Below are positions 1 to 11,498 of a stretch of 64,000 bases of DNA, piece by piece; position 1 is the first letter of the stretch; the number at the start of each line of letters is the position of its first letter. This DNA comes from Bimuria novae-zelandiae CBS 107.79 (taxonomy: Eukaryota; Ascomycota; Dothideomycetes; Pleosporales; Didymosphaeriaceae). Where the stretch lies: positions 107,666 through 171,665 of the forward strand of contig ML976714.1 in NCBI GenBank assembly GCA_010015655.1. Reading direction: 5' to 3'. The notes beneath the pieces are model-generated. The model was not told the origin of the DNA, ran no database searches, and saw only the letters and a program-made list of their open reading frames with translations. A program made the position numbers and the translations under genes.

Positions 1-941
1 ACTCACCATGCCTGTTCGTTCGTTCGATCCAAAACACCAGAAAACGCCGTTCGGATCGATTGTTCGGATCGAACGTTCTGTTCGTTGGCAGCGCTGGCAA
101 ATGCTCTCCAAAGACTCCAAGGGCTTTCCTCGTACGGGAATCTACTATCCCTTGAGCAGGAAACGAGGAGTAGCTCGAAATTCCTCGATTGCTTGTTCTC
201 ATCGATGCGTGGCTAGTTCTTTCAGCGAGATGCGAACCATGGACACACCCCCTCAGCACCCAAGTCCAACAAACGACGGATCACTGGATGACAATTCTAC
301 GTAATTAATCTCCTCCCACTTGCGAGCGAATTTCAGGCAGCTTTCCAGCAGGCTTTTGGTCCCGCATTTTAGCTCGCGCTGTGGTTGAAGCTGAGGACTA
401 GAACAAACCTTGGAAAGTACATGTACCTACGTTGCACAAAGCTTGCCAAGACCTCCAAACTGCAAAAGGCGTGGTAACTTTGAGCCTCACAGGTAACTGA
501 ATGGCAACGTCCAGTTAGTTGAAGCTCAATAAGTATGCTTGGCTCGGCGGGTGCGGGGACCTACCGGGACATTGCAGATTTACGCAGGTCTGGAGGCTGT
601 CTCGACAATGGACTACAGTTTTGAGTCGAAAATGGGTCACAGCGTTTGAGTCTCCAATGTTCTACAGCGTTTGGTCTGGCAGATTACCGCGCCAGTGTTA
701 GACTCAAGCAATAGGTGAGACAAGGTAACAGCTCCATTCAAGCCTGCGACATGCAAAGGGTGTGATCTGGTTGTCAATCATCAAATTAATTACAGTAATT
801 ACAATAGTCGTGGTCGTCGTTATGTGGCAGTCTTCAACGCCTGTCTGTATGCTCATGAAGAAAGGAGAATGAACAACTGTAAGAATCCCAAACCGCTTGT
901 GCTTTTCATCTACATCTCTGCATGTCGTTGCACTTGGTCAA
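1..941. other. Intergenic, no gene seen
   Basis: No supportable gene. Open frames here are short, overlap on both strands and lack codon bias. The first 100 bases carry clustered TTCG/GATCGA words, including GTTCGGATCGA-type inverted copies. The right part is the 3' flank of the oxidase gene that ends at 942. Confidence 0.6.
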
Positions 942-2895
942 CTACCTCGTCCTGGTCGAGCTTGTCTTTTTGTCATCCTTACTCGTTGTTCTCGTCGAAG
1001 TCACGAGCGTTGCCGGCGTGGTGACGACAGCCGGCGGGGCGATGGCAGCCGACGAGGTCGTGGCGGGCAAGCTAGAAGTGCTGGCGCTTGTGCTAGTCGC
1101 CAGAGGCGTCTTTGGTGGCCCATTGGCGTAATACGATTCGAGCGCTGCTTCGACCTCGTTGACATGAGCGTAGGCATCTAACTTGTAAAATTCAAACAGG
1201 CGATCCTGAACGCCTTGCTCCGTGAAAGCTGAGTCATCGTAATCCTTCGACCGCCACCTCTGCTCCATGGGATCGATAAACTTGGTGGTCTCCGGGTAGC
1301 CCCAGTCCGCCAAGCTGGTGACATTGAATGCAGCCATCATGTCATGGTCCTCGTGGATAAGGTTATGGCAATGGAACATGTAGACGCCATCCCAAGGTGC
1401 GTAGCGGGCGATAACGCGGACCGTTTCCGAAGTGCCGAGCAAGACAACGTCCTTCAAGGCTTCCTTTTCATAGTTGAGGACCGATCGCCCGCCTGTGCGA
1501 GAGATGATCTGGAAGTCGATGAGATGGATGTGGACAGGATGAGACCAGCCGCCACCGCCATTCTCGAGCTCCCAGATCTCGATGGCACCACGAGGAGGTT
1601 TGGCGAGGATGCGGTTGTTGATGTCGGAGAAGGTGACACCATTGACTTTCCATTCTCCGTTTGTACGCTCAAACTTGAAGTGGCGATCGACGCCGGTCTT
1701 GCTGGGTGGGAAAGGGACGTCACGGAGCTTAGCTGGGAGATCGCCATTCCCAGCTTGGCTTGACACTGTAGTGCCCACTACAAATCTCATGACTTTGTCT
1801 GTGCTGTTGAAGTCTTCATCCGCCTGGACGTCGCGAGCATTCTTCAGGGTGATGTTCTGGCCCTTGTAGGCACTGAAGTCGATGACCACCTCCCATCGCT
1901 CGGCCATAGAGATCTCCAGATTGTTGGACGGTACAGGCTTGGTAAGCAGACCAGCATCGGAGGCGATAACATTGAAGGGAACAGTCTTTCCCTTCGAATC
2001 TTCGAAGTTGAGCTTGAAGGCGCGACTAATAGACGTGTCCAAGAAGCGAAGCCTATACTTGCGTGGCTCCACGTTCTTGTACGGCCAAGGTTGGCCGTTG
2101 ACATGGATGACGTCGCCATAAAGAGAGACGGTCTCGCTGGCCGGATCGAAAAGCGTACCGTCACTGTTGTACTGCTTCGCAGCGAGGGCAAGGGGCAGAT
2201 CATATGAACCGGCAGGAAGTTGGAGCGCGTCTTCTTCTGGGTCGTGTAGGATGTAAAAGCCAGCTTGTCCAAAATAGGCGTTCTCAGCAGTGTGGTGCAC
2301 TGCATGATCATGATACCAGAGAGTCCGGGCTGCCTGTCGGTTCGGATAGTCTGTTGCGGCGTCAGTGTCGAGAACGTACAAACACATTATGACAGTTGCC
2401 TACAGTAATCCTTGTACTGATTCTTCTTTGTCACATCTTCAGCCCAGCCATCGAATGGCGCCCGACTGTAAGAGCCGTGAAGATGTACAGAGATGTCCTT
2501 CTCAGCGTGGTTGACGAATCGCACCACAGCCTCCCGACCCTTCTCCATACGAAACGTTGGGCCCGGTGAGATTCCATCTATACTCTGTCAGCCTATGGTC
2601 GCAATACATTGCACACCCGCGACGCATCTCACATACCGTAACCGACCAACTTCGCAGGTTTGAAGCCAGCCCCCTTATACACTTGCTGCTCGAATGCCTT
2701 GATCTCAATCTCGTAGTAGTCGATGTAGGAGTTCGTTGTCGAGTTGTAGTAGGTGTACTTCTTCTCCTTAGTTGGGGGCATGGGAAGCTCATTCTGGAAT
2801 ATCTCTTTATAAACCGGGCTCAACCACTGGTCATCTCCAGCCAAGGTTTGACCAGCGAAAAGAGACGCCACAACGATAGGCAGATAGTACTTCAT
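942..2895 (-). CDS. Secreted multicopper oxidase (bilirubin oxidase/laccase-like)
   Basis: Three exons: 2895-2637, 2577-2404, 2350-942 (complement), giving 613 residues in frame. Introns are 59 and 53 bp (GTATGT..TAG, GTAGGC..CAG). The N-terminus is a clear signal peptide ending near GQTLA. All four copper-ligand motifs of the family are present: HLHGS near residue 118, WYHDH near 156, HPVHIH, and HCHNLIHEDHDM near 470. Type 1/2/3 copper sites should therefore be complete. The last ~50 residues are a Ser/Thr/Ala-rich tail, probably O-glycosylated. The family oxidises phenols, bilirubin or metals with reduction of O2 to water; the YDG..PGPTF and YYYPN segments fit the bilirubin oxidase/CotA-like branch better than classical laccases. 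The substrate is not predictable. The ATG at 2895 is chosen because it begins the signal peptide. Confidence 0.93.
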
Positions 2896-5800
2896 GATGA
2901 TGCCTGGAAAGTCGAACTGCGAAGATTACTCGAAGAAGTAACCTATGCTCAGGCTTGAGAAGGTAGTTCGTTAACAACAGATTGGGAGGCGTCTGGCATG
3001 CTCTTTATACCACGACAAGAATTAGCACGCCATCTGGAGCCTTCTGGATACTCCCTGGCCGATGAATTCGATAGTTTTTCGAAATCCGCTTAGTCGTGTC
3101 CTGCAATTAGACCTCGTCTTTCGGGAACTGCTCCACAACAAGGGTCCACGAGAGTCCGGCCGGCCCGAAGGCATCCAGAAGTTGTGATCTAGAATCGCTT
3201 ACATGCATGGAGCGTAGACAGACGGCGATGTGGCTAACTAGTCCTCCTCGTACACACCTGAGTCTTGTCGAACATGTGGAGGCGTTCCTTGGGGAGCTTG
3301 ATTCTATGTCCAAGCTTTAAGTACACTTGCCCAGTGCGCCACATGGGGGACGGGTCGTAGCACCATAGAAGAGCCTTGCGGACATCTAGAGTGTACGCCA
3401 TTCCTTCTTTTGAGCTGGGCGCTATACGTTTCGTCGAACAACGCACTGTTCGTGCCAAGATATTTTCTTGCTAAAGTTTAAGCCCTGGTGCTGTCTTATT
3501 CCAGCAAAGACATCCGAGCTCGGGCGGTTAGCCTGCCGTCTCGAAATTTTGCAGCTAATGGATGATGGAAGTACACGTCAGTCGGATGACATGATGAATC
3601 CGCCATTGTGACAGGAAGAAGCAGAAATACAACGAGTTGGCCTAGATGTGAATCTCCTAGTCTCAATCAGAGTGTACAATGTGGTACTGGTCTCCAGGGT
3701 CTTTGAAAGCACGACATGCTCCATCTACGGCCGATATTCTCTGTGCTGTGTCATAGTCGCACATTCGGCTCGCAACGGACCAGGCACACGCCCAAAGCAC
3801 GCGAACACCGGGGTTCTTTTCGTACAAGACAGGTCAAATGCAGTAAAGTAAGGCGACTTCCATGACACAAGACCAATAGCGCTACCTATTTCGCATCTTG
3901 GCACCATCAGCCACAGCTGAGGTTCCACAAAACGTGGCAACAGACACGATAGGCGATTTATTTGCTCCGTATTCCTAATCCGTATTCCTAAGCGTGTAGG
4001 GGATTTGCAGGGCTCCTCACCGGAGTTGCCTGGGTGCATGGATAATGCATGGAAATGCATGGTGGAGGTCGAAAGCCACATCCATGCAGCAGGCGCTTGT
4101 CCGCCTCAGCCCTAGAGTATTCAGGATTAAAATAGACGTGATGCGAATGGCTAGGGAGACGATAGGGCTACGGGCTGTGTTAGAAGGCATTCAAGGCCTG
4201 TACGCATGAAGCGAGCATAAGGTTGTTGAGAGTGACCGAGTACAGACAGCCTACAGGGTCTAGAGGAACAAAGTCGCTCGCTTTGCTTGCGATTAGTCTC
4301 AATACGGTTCGCTTTGCACGTGATTCTCTCCGCCGCCAAATAGGCGAGTCGATCTCCAAGCCACCGCCATCCTCCTCGCCAAAAGTTCAGCCGCTGCGTT
4401 AGGGTGGCGGCCTCTACCGAAGCTGGGGCTTGCAAAGGCGTACATCGCTTGCACGAATGGCATCTGGAGCAGAACTCCAGATATGCATGTGCAGTGGCGG
4501 CGGCACGGTGTGTTGTTCATCCACCTGCAGAGCAGTGACAGTTGACACGAGGATATCGCCGCTCTACACGGAAAGTGCACCTTTCGTTACCACAACAACT
4601 TCCGAGAATAAAGGTCATGGTCATACGATCCATCGGAACGAGGACGAAGACGAGGAAGATCGCTGCAAGGTTGCAGGCCGACCTGGTCTATGGGTCCTGC
4701 CCCGGACGAGACGAACATCCTTGCAAATGTTCGTATCGTTATGTTTCCTCGCGTCAAAATTTCCCTGAGAATCAGCCGCACCTCCGGACCCATGACTCCG
4801 GAGTATCCCACCCACAGGATGCAGCCAACTGTCGAAACTGCAGGTGGCGAAGCTTCTTTGCCCGCTGTGAATGACATCGTTAGCCTATTCGATCAACACG
4901 ATCCTCATCCCCGAACCTATTCTACACAGAATTTGGTTAGCGAGGTTTCTAGCTGGTTGCAAAGCATTAGCTGCGTGTATGGTCTGGCATTCGATCCGCT
5001 CCTCTTACCGCTTCGATGTGGGGGCGATACAAGACGAACCAAGCAACAGAAAGTCACGTCTCAATATTAGCTTGCAGCATGCCAAGGAGACGCGTTCTTG
5101 ACTCGCACATAGCGTAGAGTTGACCTCGACGTTGAAATCCATTGCGAAAGCGAAGTTTTAGGGCCCTGCAACTGCCGAGACCTAGGACGGATTGGACCTC
5201 TTCGGCCTGTTTCCGTCAGTCCCACCATGCCACATGTTACCTTAACATGGCTCGACTCCTTTGTGGCGGTCAGGCTACAGGATCTGTTCATCCATGGTGG
5301 CTCCACTCAATCCAAGGGATGCCTAGCTGCGGCTACGGCCCACTGCCGCTTCCCAACACCTTCCGAGGCGTGACAGTCGGAACCAGGTTCAATTATAGAA
5401 CGGTCAACACAATAATTAATCAAGAACATCGAGTAACCCCTCACGGGTCCGGCGGCTGCAAATCCGTCTTGAAAATCAACCTTTCTGTCCGTTGTTATGC
5501 AAAGCACTTCAGGCCTTATCTGCACCATAACCTTCATTGGGACTCCCTGAGTGATTCTTTGTTGTATTTCCTAGTTGCTTATCCCTTGCATGCATGTATA
5601 AATGTGAGATGTGGTTACCTTGCATCTGACTTGCAGAACCATGCCACTTGGACCAACACTTGATTTTGGCGTTGCATGCCCTTCTAACAAGTTGAGCCCA
5701 TCAATTTCATATTTCCATCCGTGTGACCGACACAAAAGTCTTCTAGACACAAGTCTGGCATCCATGTATCTAGCTAAGAAAAGAACGACAGCAATGGTCC

Positions 5801-6317
5801 TCCGAGCGCATGTTCGCAAAAGATCACCAAGTGATATACCCAGGAGGTCCCGACCACTCTAGAAGCTTGGTAACCTACACTGAGTCATGGTCGATGTCCC
5901 GATACCCCGCTTCCCTGTCGCCTAGGCCGAGGAAAATGTTTAAGGCGGCTTTCCTCGTCGTGGAAAAGCAGTGCATGTGTGTTGCTCGATTTACCGCGCC
6001 AGTCTAGGTGAGCAATGCGAGATGCAGGGCATCGATCAGTCCGACCTTCTCAAAGCCACACCGAGCACAGATCTTGGACCCCGTTCTCCAACACCACGAG
6101 GACTTTCATGAATCAGATGAAGGGCACGTTCCCATTGTCATTTGCAGTACGTCCGTGGTTGCGCGTTCGGCAACGACTCAACAAAAAAAAATTAATACTT
6201 TAGAGCCGAGTTGCCTGACCAAGCAGCTTCATGGCTGCCTATGTAGCATGTGAATATTTTATGCCGCCTTCAGCGAGCATGCACATGTCATTTGCAGCCC
6301 CAACTTCAATCCTTGTG
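2896..6317. other. Long intergenic stretch, no supported gene
   Basis: About 3.4 kb between the oxidase and lipase genes. Many open frames of 60-170 codons exist on both strands, but several begin at TTG or GTG and none shows a recognisable domain. A minus-strand stretch from about 3402 to 3255 (beginning MAYTLDVRKALLWCYD) looks mildly protein-like and ends at a possible GTGTGT donor, but I could not extend it into a gene. An 8-A run lies near 6184. Confidence 0.5.
3002..3009 (-). promoter_or_regulatory. TATA-like box of oxidase gene
   Basis: The minus strand reads GTATAAAG about 110 bp upstream of the oxidase ATG, a usual distance for a fungal TATA element with a short 5' leader. Inference from position and sequence only. 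Confidence 0.4.
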
Positions 6318-7253
6318 CTAGTAATTGTACTCAGACCTCACCTGATCTGACTTATTCTCAGCCATCCACTCCGCCACCCTGAAATACCCTAGAATGCCGT
6401 GTCCCTGCGCCCCAAAGTCGTTATCAAACTGGCCGGCAATAACACGCGGCAGAATGTAGTGGTACCCTCTCCAGGCTCGAAACTCGTTGAAATGTGTATG
6501 CAAAGACGTATCACTCGTGCTCATGAAATCCCAGGCGCGTATTTGGTACTGGCCGTAAAAGTCATTTAGTGTCGTGTAGTATCCCTGATCGGCAGCACCA
6601 ATAGCCGCAACAGTCAAGTGCTGGACGAGCGATCCAAGGCTCTCCTCCTTGGTCCATTCTTGTGGTCCTATGGACTGAGTGCCCCATGTGTTGCGGATAT
6701 GCTCGACGATGTCTATGTCAGCAAAACTAGGCTTGTCAGTAGACCCATAATTTCGACACGATCAGTGTACTTACGTACTAACCCCACCGCCCTGCGAATA
6801 TCCCACGATTACAATCTGCTTCGGCTGGTCACCACGGTGGCAAATAAAATCAACTGCTCGATTGAGGGCGTCGCACGTTGACCACTGCATTCTCCGCCAG
6901 TTCTGGTGGTAGAAGCTGTGCACGCGATTTTCCCTGTCGTAGATTGGATGATCTAATTCCCACCAGCCCGGTCCTTTGGCATTGACCCAATTGTCCTGGT
7001 GTGCCTCATCCGGGGTTGAGCCCTCGAAGGCGATGGTGATCTTCTCTCCGTTACAAACTAGGACCGCTCTTCGATTCGTATTGACTCCTGGGCGAAGGTT
7101 AAGCGCGAAGAGGCCATAGTTGTTATAGTGGCGTTGTAGTTCGGCTCCAAGCATGTTGACGTTTGGATACACCGACGCCTTCAATAGTATGTCGGCTGCG
7201 TCTTTGATATCGCCCCATTGTGAAGGTCCGTTCTGGAGTTCCACTAAAGGCAT
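6318..7253 (-). CDS. Lipase class 3-like alpha/beta hydrolase
   Basis: Two exons: 7253-6775 and 6726-6318 (complement), 295 residues. The 48-bp intron GTAAGT..CTAG falls immediately after the nucleophile region. The nucleophile elbow GYSQGG matches GxSxG and is preceded by a beta strand (PKQIVIVGYS), as in fungal lipase_3 proteins. Upstream, ITIAFEGSTPDE resembles the oxyanion-loop strand of that family. In the C-terminal part a GHGILGYF motif supplies a candidate catalytic His and DFMSTSD a candidate Asp region. No signal peptide is visible from the chosen ATG at 7253, so the enzyme may be intracellular. An upstream in-frame ATG at 7442 would add a Cys-rich, non-conserved-looking 63 residues and was not used. 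Substrate unknown. Confidence 0.72.
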
Positions 7254-7752
7254 AGTGTGTCGAAGTAGACACTTGCTGCCAAAATACGTAGTACAACTCT
7301 GCCTTCTAATACAGCGTTGCATGATCATGCTTTGATGGAGTACTTGCGCATGACAACAGCATGCGGACCGAACGAATGACAAACTGATCAAACGGCGAAC
7401 GAAAGCTACATCTACCAGAGTATTCCATTTAGGAATCACCAAATAGCGAAGTCATGAGGCATGCCAAGTTCACTATTTCGATTGCACGAGGATGGTACCC
7501 AGGTGTTTCCTCACGCACGTGAATGGTCACGAGATATCGTGTCGTCCACGCATCCGCCTCGCTACGCGGGGAAACTTCAACCAGCCGCAACAAGGCAAGC
7601 GCCCACAAGCCCGCGCCAATCAGCAACTTCATCTCCTCTCTTATCTATAAAGCGTCCCCTCCACAATCCTCTGTCATCCACTTCTCAACACACCCCCACC
7701 CGATAACCAACAAGAAAGTTTCACCCAACACCAACTTCAAGCAATCCTCAAG
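7254..7752. promoter_or_regulatory. Divergent promoter region with TATA box
   Basis: Separates the lipase (-) from the small Gly/Ser-rich gene (+). The + strand is pyrimidine-rich near 7560-7750, common in fungal leaders. A TATA-like TCTATAAAG lies at about 7641-7649, roughly 105 bp before the downstream ATG. No gene seen inside. Confidence 0.45.
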
Positions 7753-8119
7753 ATGCCTGAGGGTTCCTCCTCCAACACCTCCGGATCTTCTTCCAGCACC
7801 GGCTCCGGCTCCGGCTCCGGCGGATACACCACCACCTCGTCTGGAACGAACAGCCAGGTACGTCTGCTCATGCAGATATGTTTTCGAGGTCAAATCTCTG
7901 ATACGGTATACAGGGCAACCACTACTGCCACCGCGACTACGGCACCGATGTTCCTAACCCTAACTCGTACCATTACTCCAACACGGACGGTAGCTACTAC
8001 TACAGCAACCCCAATGTAAGCGTGTCTGTCTGGTGGGTGGGATGTTACTGACTGATGTCGAGGGCTCCACTTACTATAACGACGGCGCTGGCAATGCTCG
8101 GTACAACACTGGGAAGTAG
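7753..8119 (+). CDS. Small Gly/Ser/Tyr-rich protein, unknown function
   Basis: Three exons: 7753-7857, 7914-8015, 8063-8119, joining to 87 residues. Introns are 56 bp (GTACGT..CAG) and 47 bp (GTAAGC..GAG, a less common acceptor). The N-terminal 35 residues are a Ser/Gly/Thr low-complexity run. After the first intron the sequence becomes Tyr/Asn/Ser-rich with a GNHYCHRDYG start and repeated YYS/YHYSN units, and both introns fall exactly at codon boundaries before a Gly. There is no signal peptide, membrane segment or known domain. I do not recognise the family well enough to name it. The coherent phase-0 splicing and TATA box make a real gene likely; high expression is an inference from the strong-looking promoter. 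Confidence 0.7.
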
Positions 8120-8891
8120 ACAGCGAGGGTAGATCGGGCGGCGCTGTATATGAGTGGGAGGTTCTCGAAAGCAGTGTCTAGGGGTATAAAGCTTCCTGAG
8201 GAGGTGTATGTGCTCCGGGCATGCGAGTCGGGAGGTGGTCGCTCAGCGATGGGTACAGCGCGCGGGCATGATTTTTGGCACCATTTGGCGGTGTTTCGAT
8301 GAACATGGTTTGATGGCCTACATGGATGCCCTAGTTGTCAATGTTAACATTGGTCGTAGATGCGGATGGTACAATGAGAATGAGCATCCAATTCACTACC
8401 CCTTGTTTACATGAGTCCATCAAGCTGCTTACAGGCGAGAAAGACCTTCATGTGGCATTTCGCTAATCGAATCGTTGACCCTCTTATACTCTTGTGGCTC
8501 GAAAGAGCTTTTGTAAGCTCGCGGCCGCGACGTGGGCAATTTCGATGTTGCTAAAGCGTAACATGACTCGCGTTAGACTGACAGTGACATGTGAAGTGCC
8601 GATGGAGATAAGCAACGGAAATAAGACCGACACGGCTGCGACTCGACCAGACAAACGCACGCTGCAACACTTACCTCGGGTATCGTCTCCCAGCGCAATA
8701 ATGTATCGGCCCAAGCCTCGCGGGGCATGCCAAAAGACCCCTTTCCTCCCGCCCTAAGTCTCGCATACGTCACGGTGCCTAATCACCCACCCCATCAAGA
8801 AACATCACCCACTTCCTTCCTCTGTCGCCAATTGCTCCCAGAACAATTGCGCCCGCTACATCAACAACTCTCTACACCTCAGACTCAAACT
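8120..8891. other. Intergenic, no gene seen
   Basis: 3' flank of the small gene and upstream region of the alcohol dehydrogenase. The last 130 bases before 8892 are C/A-rich and purine-poor, typical of a fungal 5' leader. Short overlapping frames on both strands have no recognisable content. Confidence 0.5.
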
Positions 8892-9989
8892 ATGCCCTCC
8901 CCCGAGAACTTCCACGGCTGGCTCGCCCACTCCCCCACCGCTGCCCGCGGCGCCATGCGCTGGTCCCCCTTTCCCCCCAAACCCTTCTCCCCCACGGACA
9001 TCGACATAAAAATCTCCCACTGCGGCATCTGCGGCACCGACATCCACACACTCCGCAGCGGCTGGGGAACCACACACTACCCCACCTGCGTCGGGCACGA
9101 GATCGTGGGCCACGTCGTTACCCTCGGCTCTTCGCCCTCCGCGCAACGTTTCCGCATCGGTGACCGCGTCGGCGTCGGCGCGCAGGCTTCCAGCTGCCTG
9201 CGCGATGATTGTGAGGAGTGTATGGGGGGAATGGAGCAGCACTGCGGCCGGGGGTTCGTGGGCACGTATAATGGAAGGTATAAAGAGAGTGGGTACTGGA
9301 GTATGGGCGGGTACGCGGATTACATCCGGGTGCCTGCGCACTTCGCAGTTAGGATCCCGGAGGGCCTGGCTAGTGCGTATGCGGCGCCTATGCTGTGCGG
9401 AGGTATCACTGTGTACACGCCGCTGCGTAACAACGGGGCTGGGCCGGGGAAGAAAGTCGGCATCGTGGGACTGGGTGGACTAGGGCATTTCGGCGTGCTG
9501 TTCGCGAAGGCGATGGGGTGCGAGAAGGTAGTTGCGATTAGTCGGCGGCGGAACAAGGCGCGGGACGCCGAGGCCTTGGGCGCGGATGTGTACATCGCGA
9601 CGAGCGAGGAGGACAAGTGGGAGAGGACGCATGCGCGGTCGTTGGATCTGATTGTGTCGACGGTGTCGTCGCCCGATATGCCGCTATCCAGCTATTTGCG
9701 GCTGCTGCGCACGAATGGGTCGTTCATACAGGTGGGCGCGCCGGAAGGGGATCTGCCCCCTATCGCGGCGTTTGCCTTGATTGCGAAGGGGTGCAAGATT
9801 GGTGGGAGTCAGATTGGGAGTCCGAAAGATATTGAGGAGATGTTACAGTTCGCTGCGGAGAAGGGGATTAAGCCGTGGATACAACAGCTGTCGATGAAGG
9901 AGGCGAATCAGGCCGTGGTAGATTTCGAAGAGGGCAAGGCACGGTATAGATACGTGCTTGTAAACGAGGATGAGCAGTCCAAGTTGTAG
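8892..9989 (+). CDS. Zinc-dependent alcohol dehydrogenase, ADH6/cinnamyl type
   Basis: Single exon, 365 residues. The open frame extends 55 codons upstream to an ATG at 8727, but homology-like sequence begins at the ATG at 8892 (MPSPENFHGW), so this start is preferred. Catalytic zinc ligands are visible in CGICGTDIHT and GHEIVGHVV, plus the Cys of MLCGGITVYTPL. The structural zinc lobe has four Cys in CLRDDCEECMGGMEQHC. The Rossmann motif GLGGLGHFG is followed by a basic AISRRR segment, which suits NADP(H) over NAD(H). The family reduces aldehydes, including aromatic and branched ones, to alcohols in the cytosol. Composition changes within the gene: wobble positions are C-dominated to about 9200 and G-dominated afterwards. 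Confidence 0.93.
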   Translation: MPSPENFHGWLAHSPTAARGAMRWSPFPPKPFSPTDIDIKISHCGICGTDIHTLRSGWGTTHYPTCVGHEIVGHVVTLGSSPSAQRFRIGDRVGVGAQASSCLRDDCEECMGGMEQHCGRGFVGTYNGRYKESGYWSMGGYADYIRVPAHFAVRIPEGLASAYAAPMLCGGITVYTPLRNNGAGPGKKVGIVGLGGLGHFGVLFAKAMGCEKVVAISRRRNKARDAEALGADVYIATSEEDKWERTHARSLDLIVSTVSSPDMPLSSYLRLLRTNGSFIQVGAPEGDLPPIAAFALIAKGCKIGGSQIGSPKDIEEMLQFAAEKGIKPWIQQLSMKEANQAVVDFEEGKARYRYVLVNEDEQSKL

Positions 9990-10223
9990 AGCAGACTGTT
10001 TGGCGCAATCTACATCTTGCCATCAGAATGCAAGCGGGTCCGTAAGGATACATCCAGACACCAAGGTGCTGTCCATCTAAATCACGACTGTCATTAACCT
10101 CGCTATGCCAAAAAAACGCTGGGTATCTACGTACTGAATGACATGCACCGCTACACGCCACCAACCTAACAAAATGTACACCTCCTAGCGTCTCTTGTAC
10201 GCAAGCAACCCTTGTGTTCTCTC

Positions 10224-11498
10224 TTATAAACCTGCATCCCCACCCGGTAGCTTCGCAACCCTCTCCTCTATCTTCTTGATCCAGTCGCCGACTGTATGCA
10301 TGTTGCTCTGCATAGCTCTCTCGCACTTCTTCACATCCTCTTCCAACTCCTGCATCGACTGTTCCCACTTCTTGATCTCCGCCTCTTGCTGCGACTGGCG
10401 ATTCTCCAGCTCCGTCAACACATCGTCTGCGGCCCAAGCACTCGTGTGCACCAGCCTCAGCGTCCGTAACCGCTCCAGCATCATGGGCAGGATTGGCGAC
10501 AGCTTGTCGATGGATGGTAACGTGCCGTAGAGAGCATTGATTTTCGCTTCCTGTTCGGGGTTTGGTGACTCTCCGTCGTGGGAAGCTTCCTCACGGAGCT
10601 CTTTCAATTGCTCCGCGTCTACGATCATCTTCTTGATCTGTACGCCTGCTGCCTCGAGGGTACCCTGGCTTGCGTCGCCCACCAGACCAATCGTTTGCTC
10701 TATCCGCTCCAGTGTCGTGAATATGGGCAACGTCCCATTCTCGCCAACATCCGGCATCGTATTCCCATTGAGTCCCAGACTTGTTTCCAACTTCGATAAC
10801 CGGTCGTCGAACTGCTTCGCCTGATCTAGCACATACTCCAATTGCCCCCTTTGCACCTGCGACCCCGGCAGCGGCGGCTGACTCGCAATGGCCTTGGTGA
10901 TGCGACTCGACAGTTCAAACGGTGCATAGCTGTTGAACTTGTCGATTGTGCGGTCGAGCTGGGGCTCTGCGCCGCGCACACCACCTCTCCGCATCGCATA
11001 TATATGGTCCACCTTGTCCGATATGAATTCGATTATTTCCTTGGGATCGCGCTCTTCGATCTTGCTCATGTCGCCCGACTTGACCCGCTCCTGGTACTCG
11101 CCCTCCAGCTCCTGCAGTTCCTGCTTCACCCGCATGAGCTTCCGCTCGAACGACTCCGCCTCTTCATCGCTATCGTCGCCCAGGATCTCGCCTCTCCGCC
11201 GTGCGCGTGTCGATGTGCGGTACGAGCGGCGCTGTGCGCTGATGTTGTCGGAAAAGTCCACGCCATGCGCGTCTACCCTTGACGGCTGAAAGCGGCTGCG
11301 TGCCTGGTCTGTGTGTAGATGTTGGTGCCGCACGGCTGAGGTTTCGGGGTCGTCGTCGTCGTCTTCGGAGTCGGACACGGCGGTGGAAGCTTGAATGGTG
11401 CTCAGGTCCTCGGCGAGGTCGGGCGTCGTTTCGTAGACATCGGGCGCCGTGTCAATGCCGGGCAGGCTGTCGTACTTCACTTTGGGGACTTCTGCCAT
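10224..11498 (-). CDS. Dynactin subunit 2 (dynamitin, p50)
   Basis: Single exon, 424 residues, from the ATG at 11498 (an upstream in-frame ATG at 11516 adds only MFCPCA). The N-terminus VKYDSLPGIDTAPDVYETTPDL is the conserved dynamitin start, which is natively unfolded and contacts the Arp1 filament shoulder. An acidic, Asp-rich segment follows, then long heptad-like stretches (ERKLMRVKQELQELEGEYQERV; later ELENRQSQQEAEIKKWEQSM) that should form coiled coils. In dynactin it links the projecting arm to the Arp1 minifilament and so supports dynein-driven nuclear migration and vesicle transport along hyphae. Length fits the animal and fungal family. Confidence 0.9.
   Translation of the reverse strand: MAEVPKVKYDSLPGIDTAPDVYETTPDLAEDLSTIQASTAVSDSEDDDDDPETSAVRHQHLHTDQARSRFQPSRVDAHGVDFSDNISAQRRSYRTSTRARRRGEILGDDSDEEAESFERKLMRVKQELQELEGEYQERVKSGDMSKIEERDPKEIIEFISDKVDHIYAMRRGGVRGAEPQLDRTIDKFNSYAPFELSSRITKAIASQPPLPGSQVQRGQLEYVLDQAKQFDDRLSKLETSLGLNGNTMPDVGENGTLPIFTTLERIEQTIGLVGDASQGTLEAAGVQIKKMIVDAEQLKELREEASHDGESPNPEQEAKINALYGTLPSIDKLSPILPMMLERLRTLRLVHTSAWAADDVLTELENRQSQQEAEIKKWEQSMQELEEDVKKCERAMQSNMHTVGDWIKKIEERVAKLPGGDAGL

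Noticed and set aside
3107..3458. Minus-strand frames with protein-like MAYTLDVRKALLWCYD segment
   Set aside because: The longer frame starts with TTG, no family recognised, and trial splicing at the GTGTGT donor gave no convincing continuation.
5142..5663. 173-codon + frame
   Set aside because: Starts with TTG, has no domain and overlaps other random frames.
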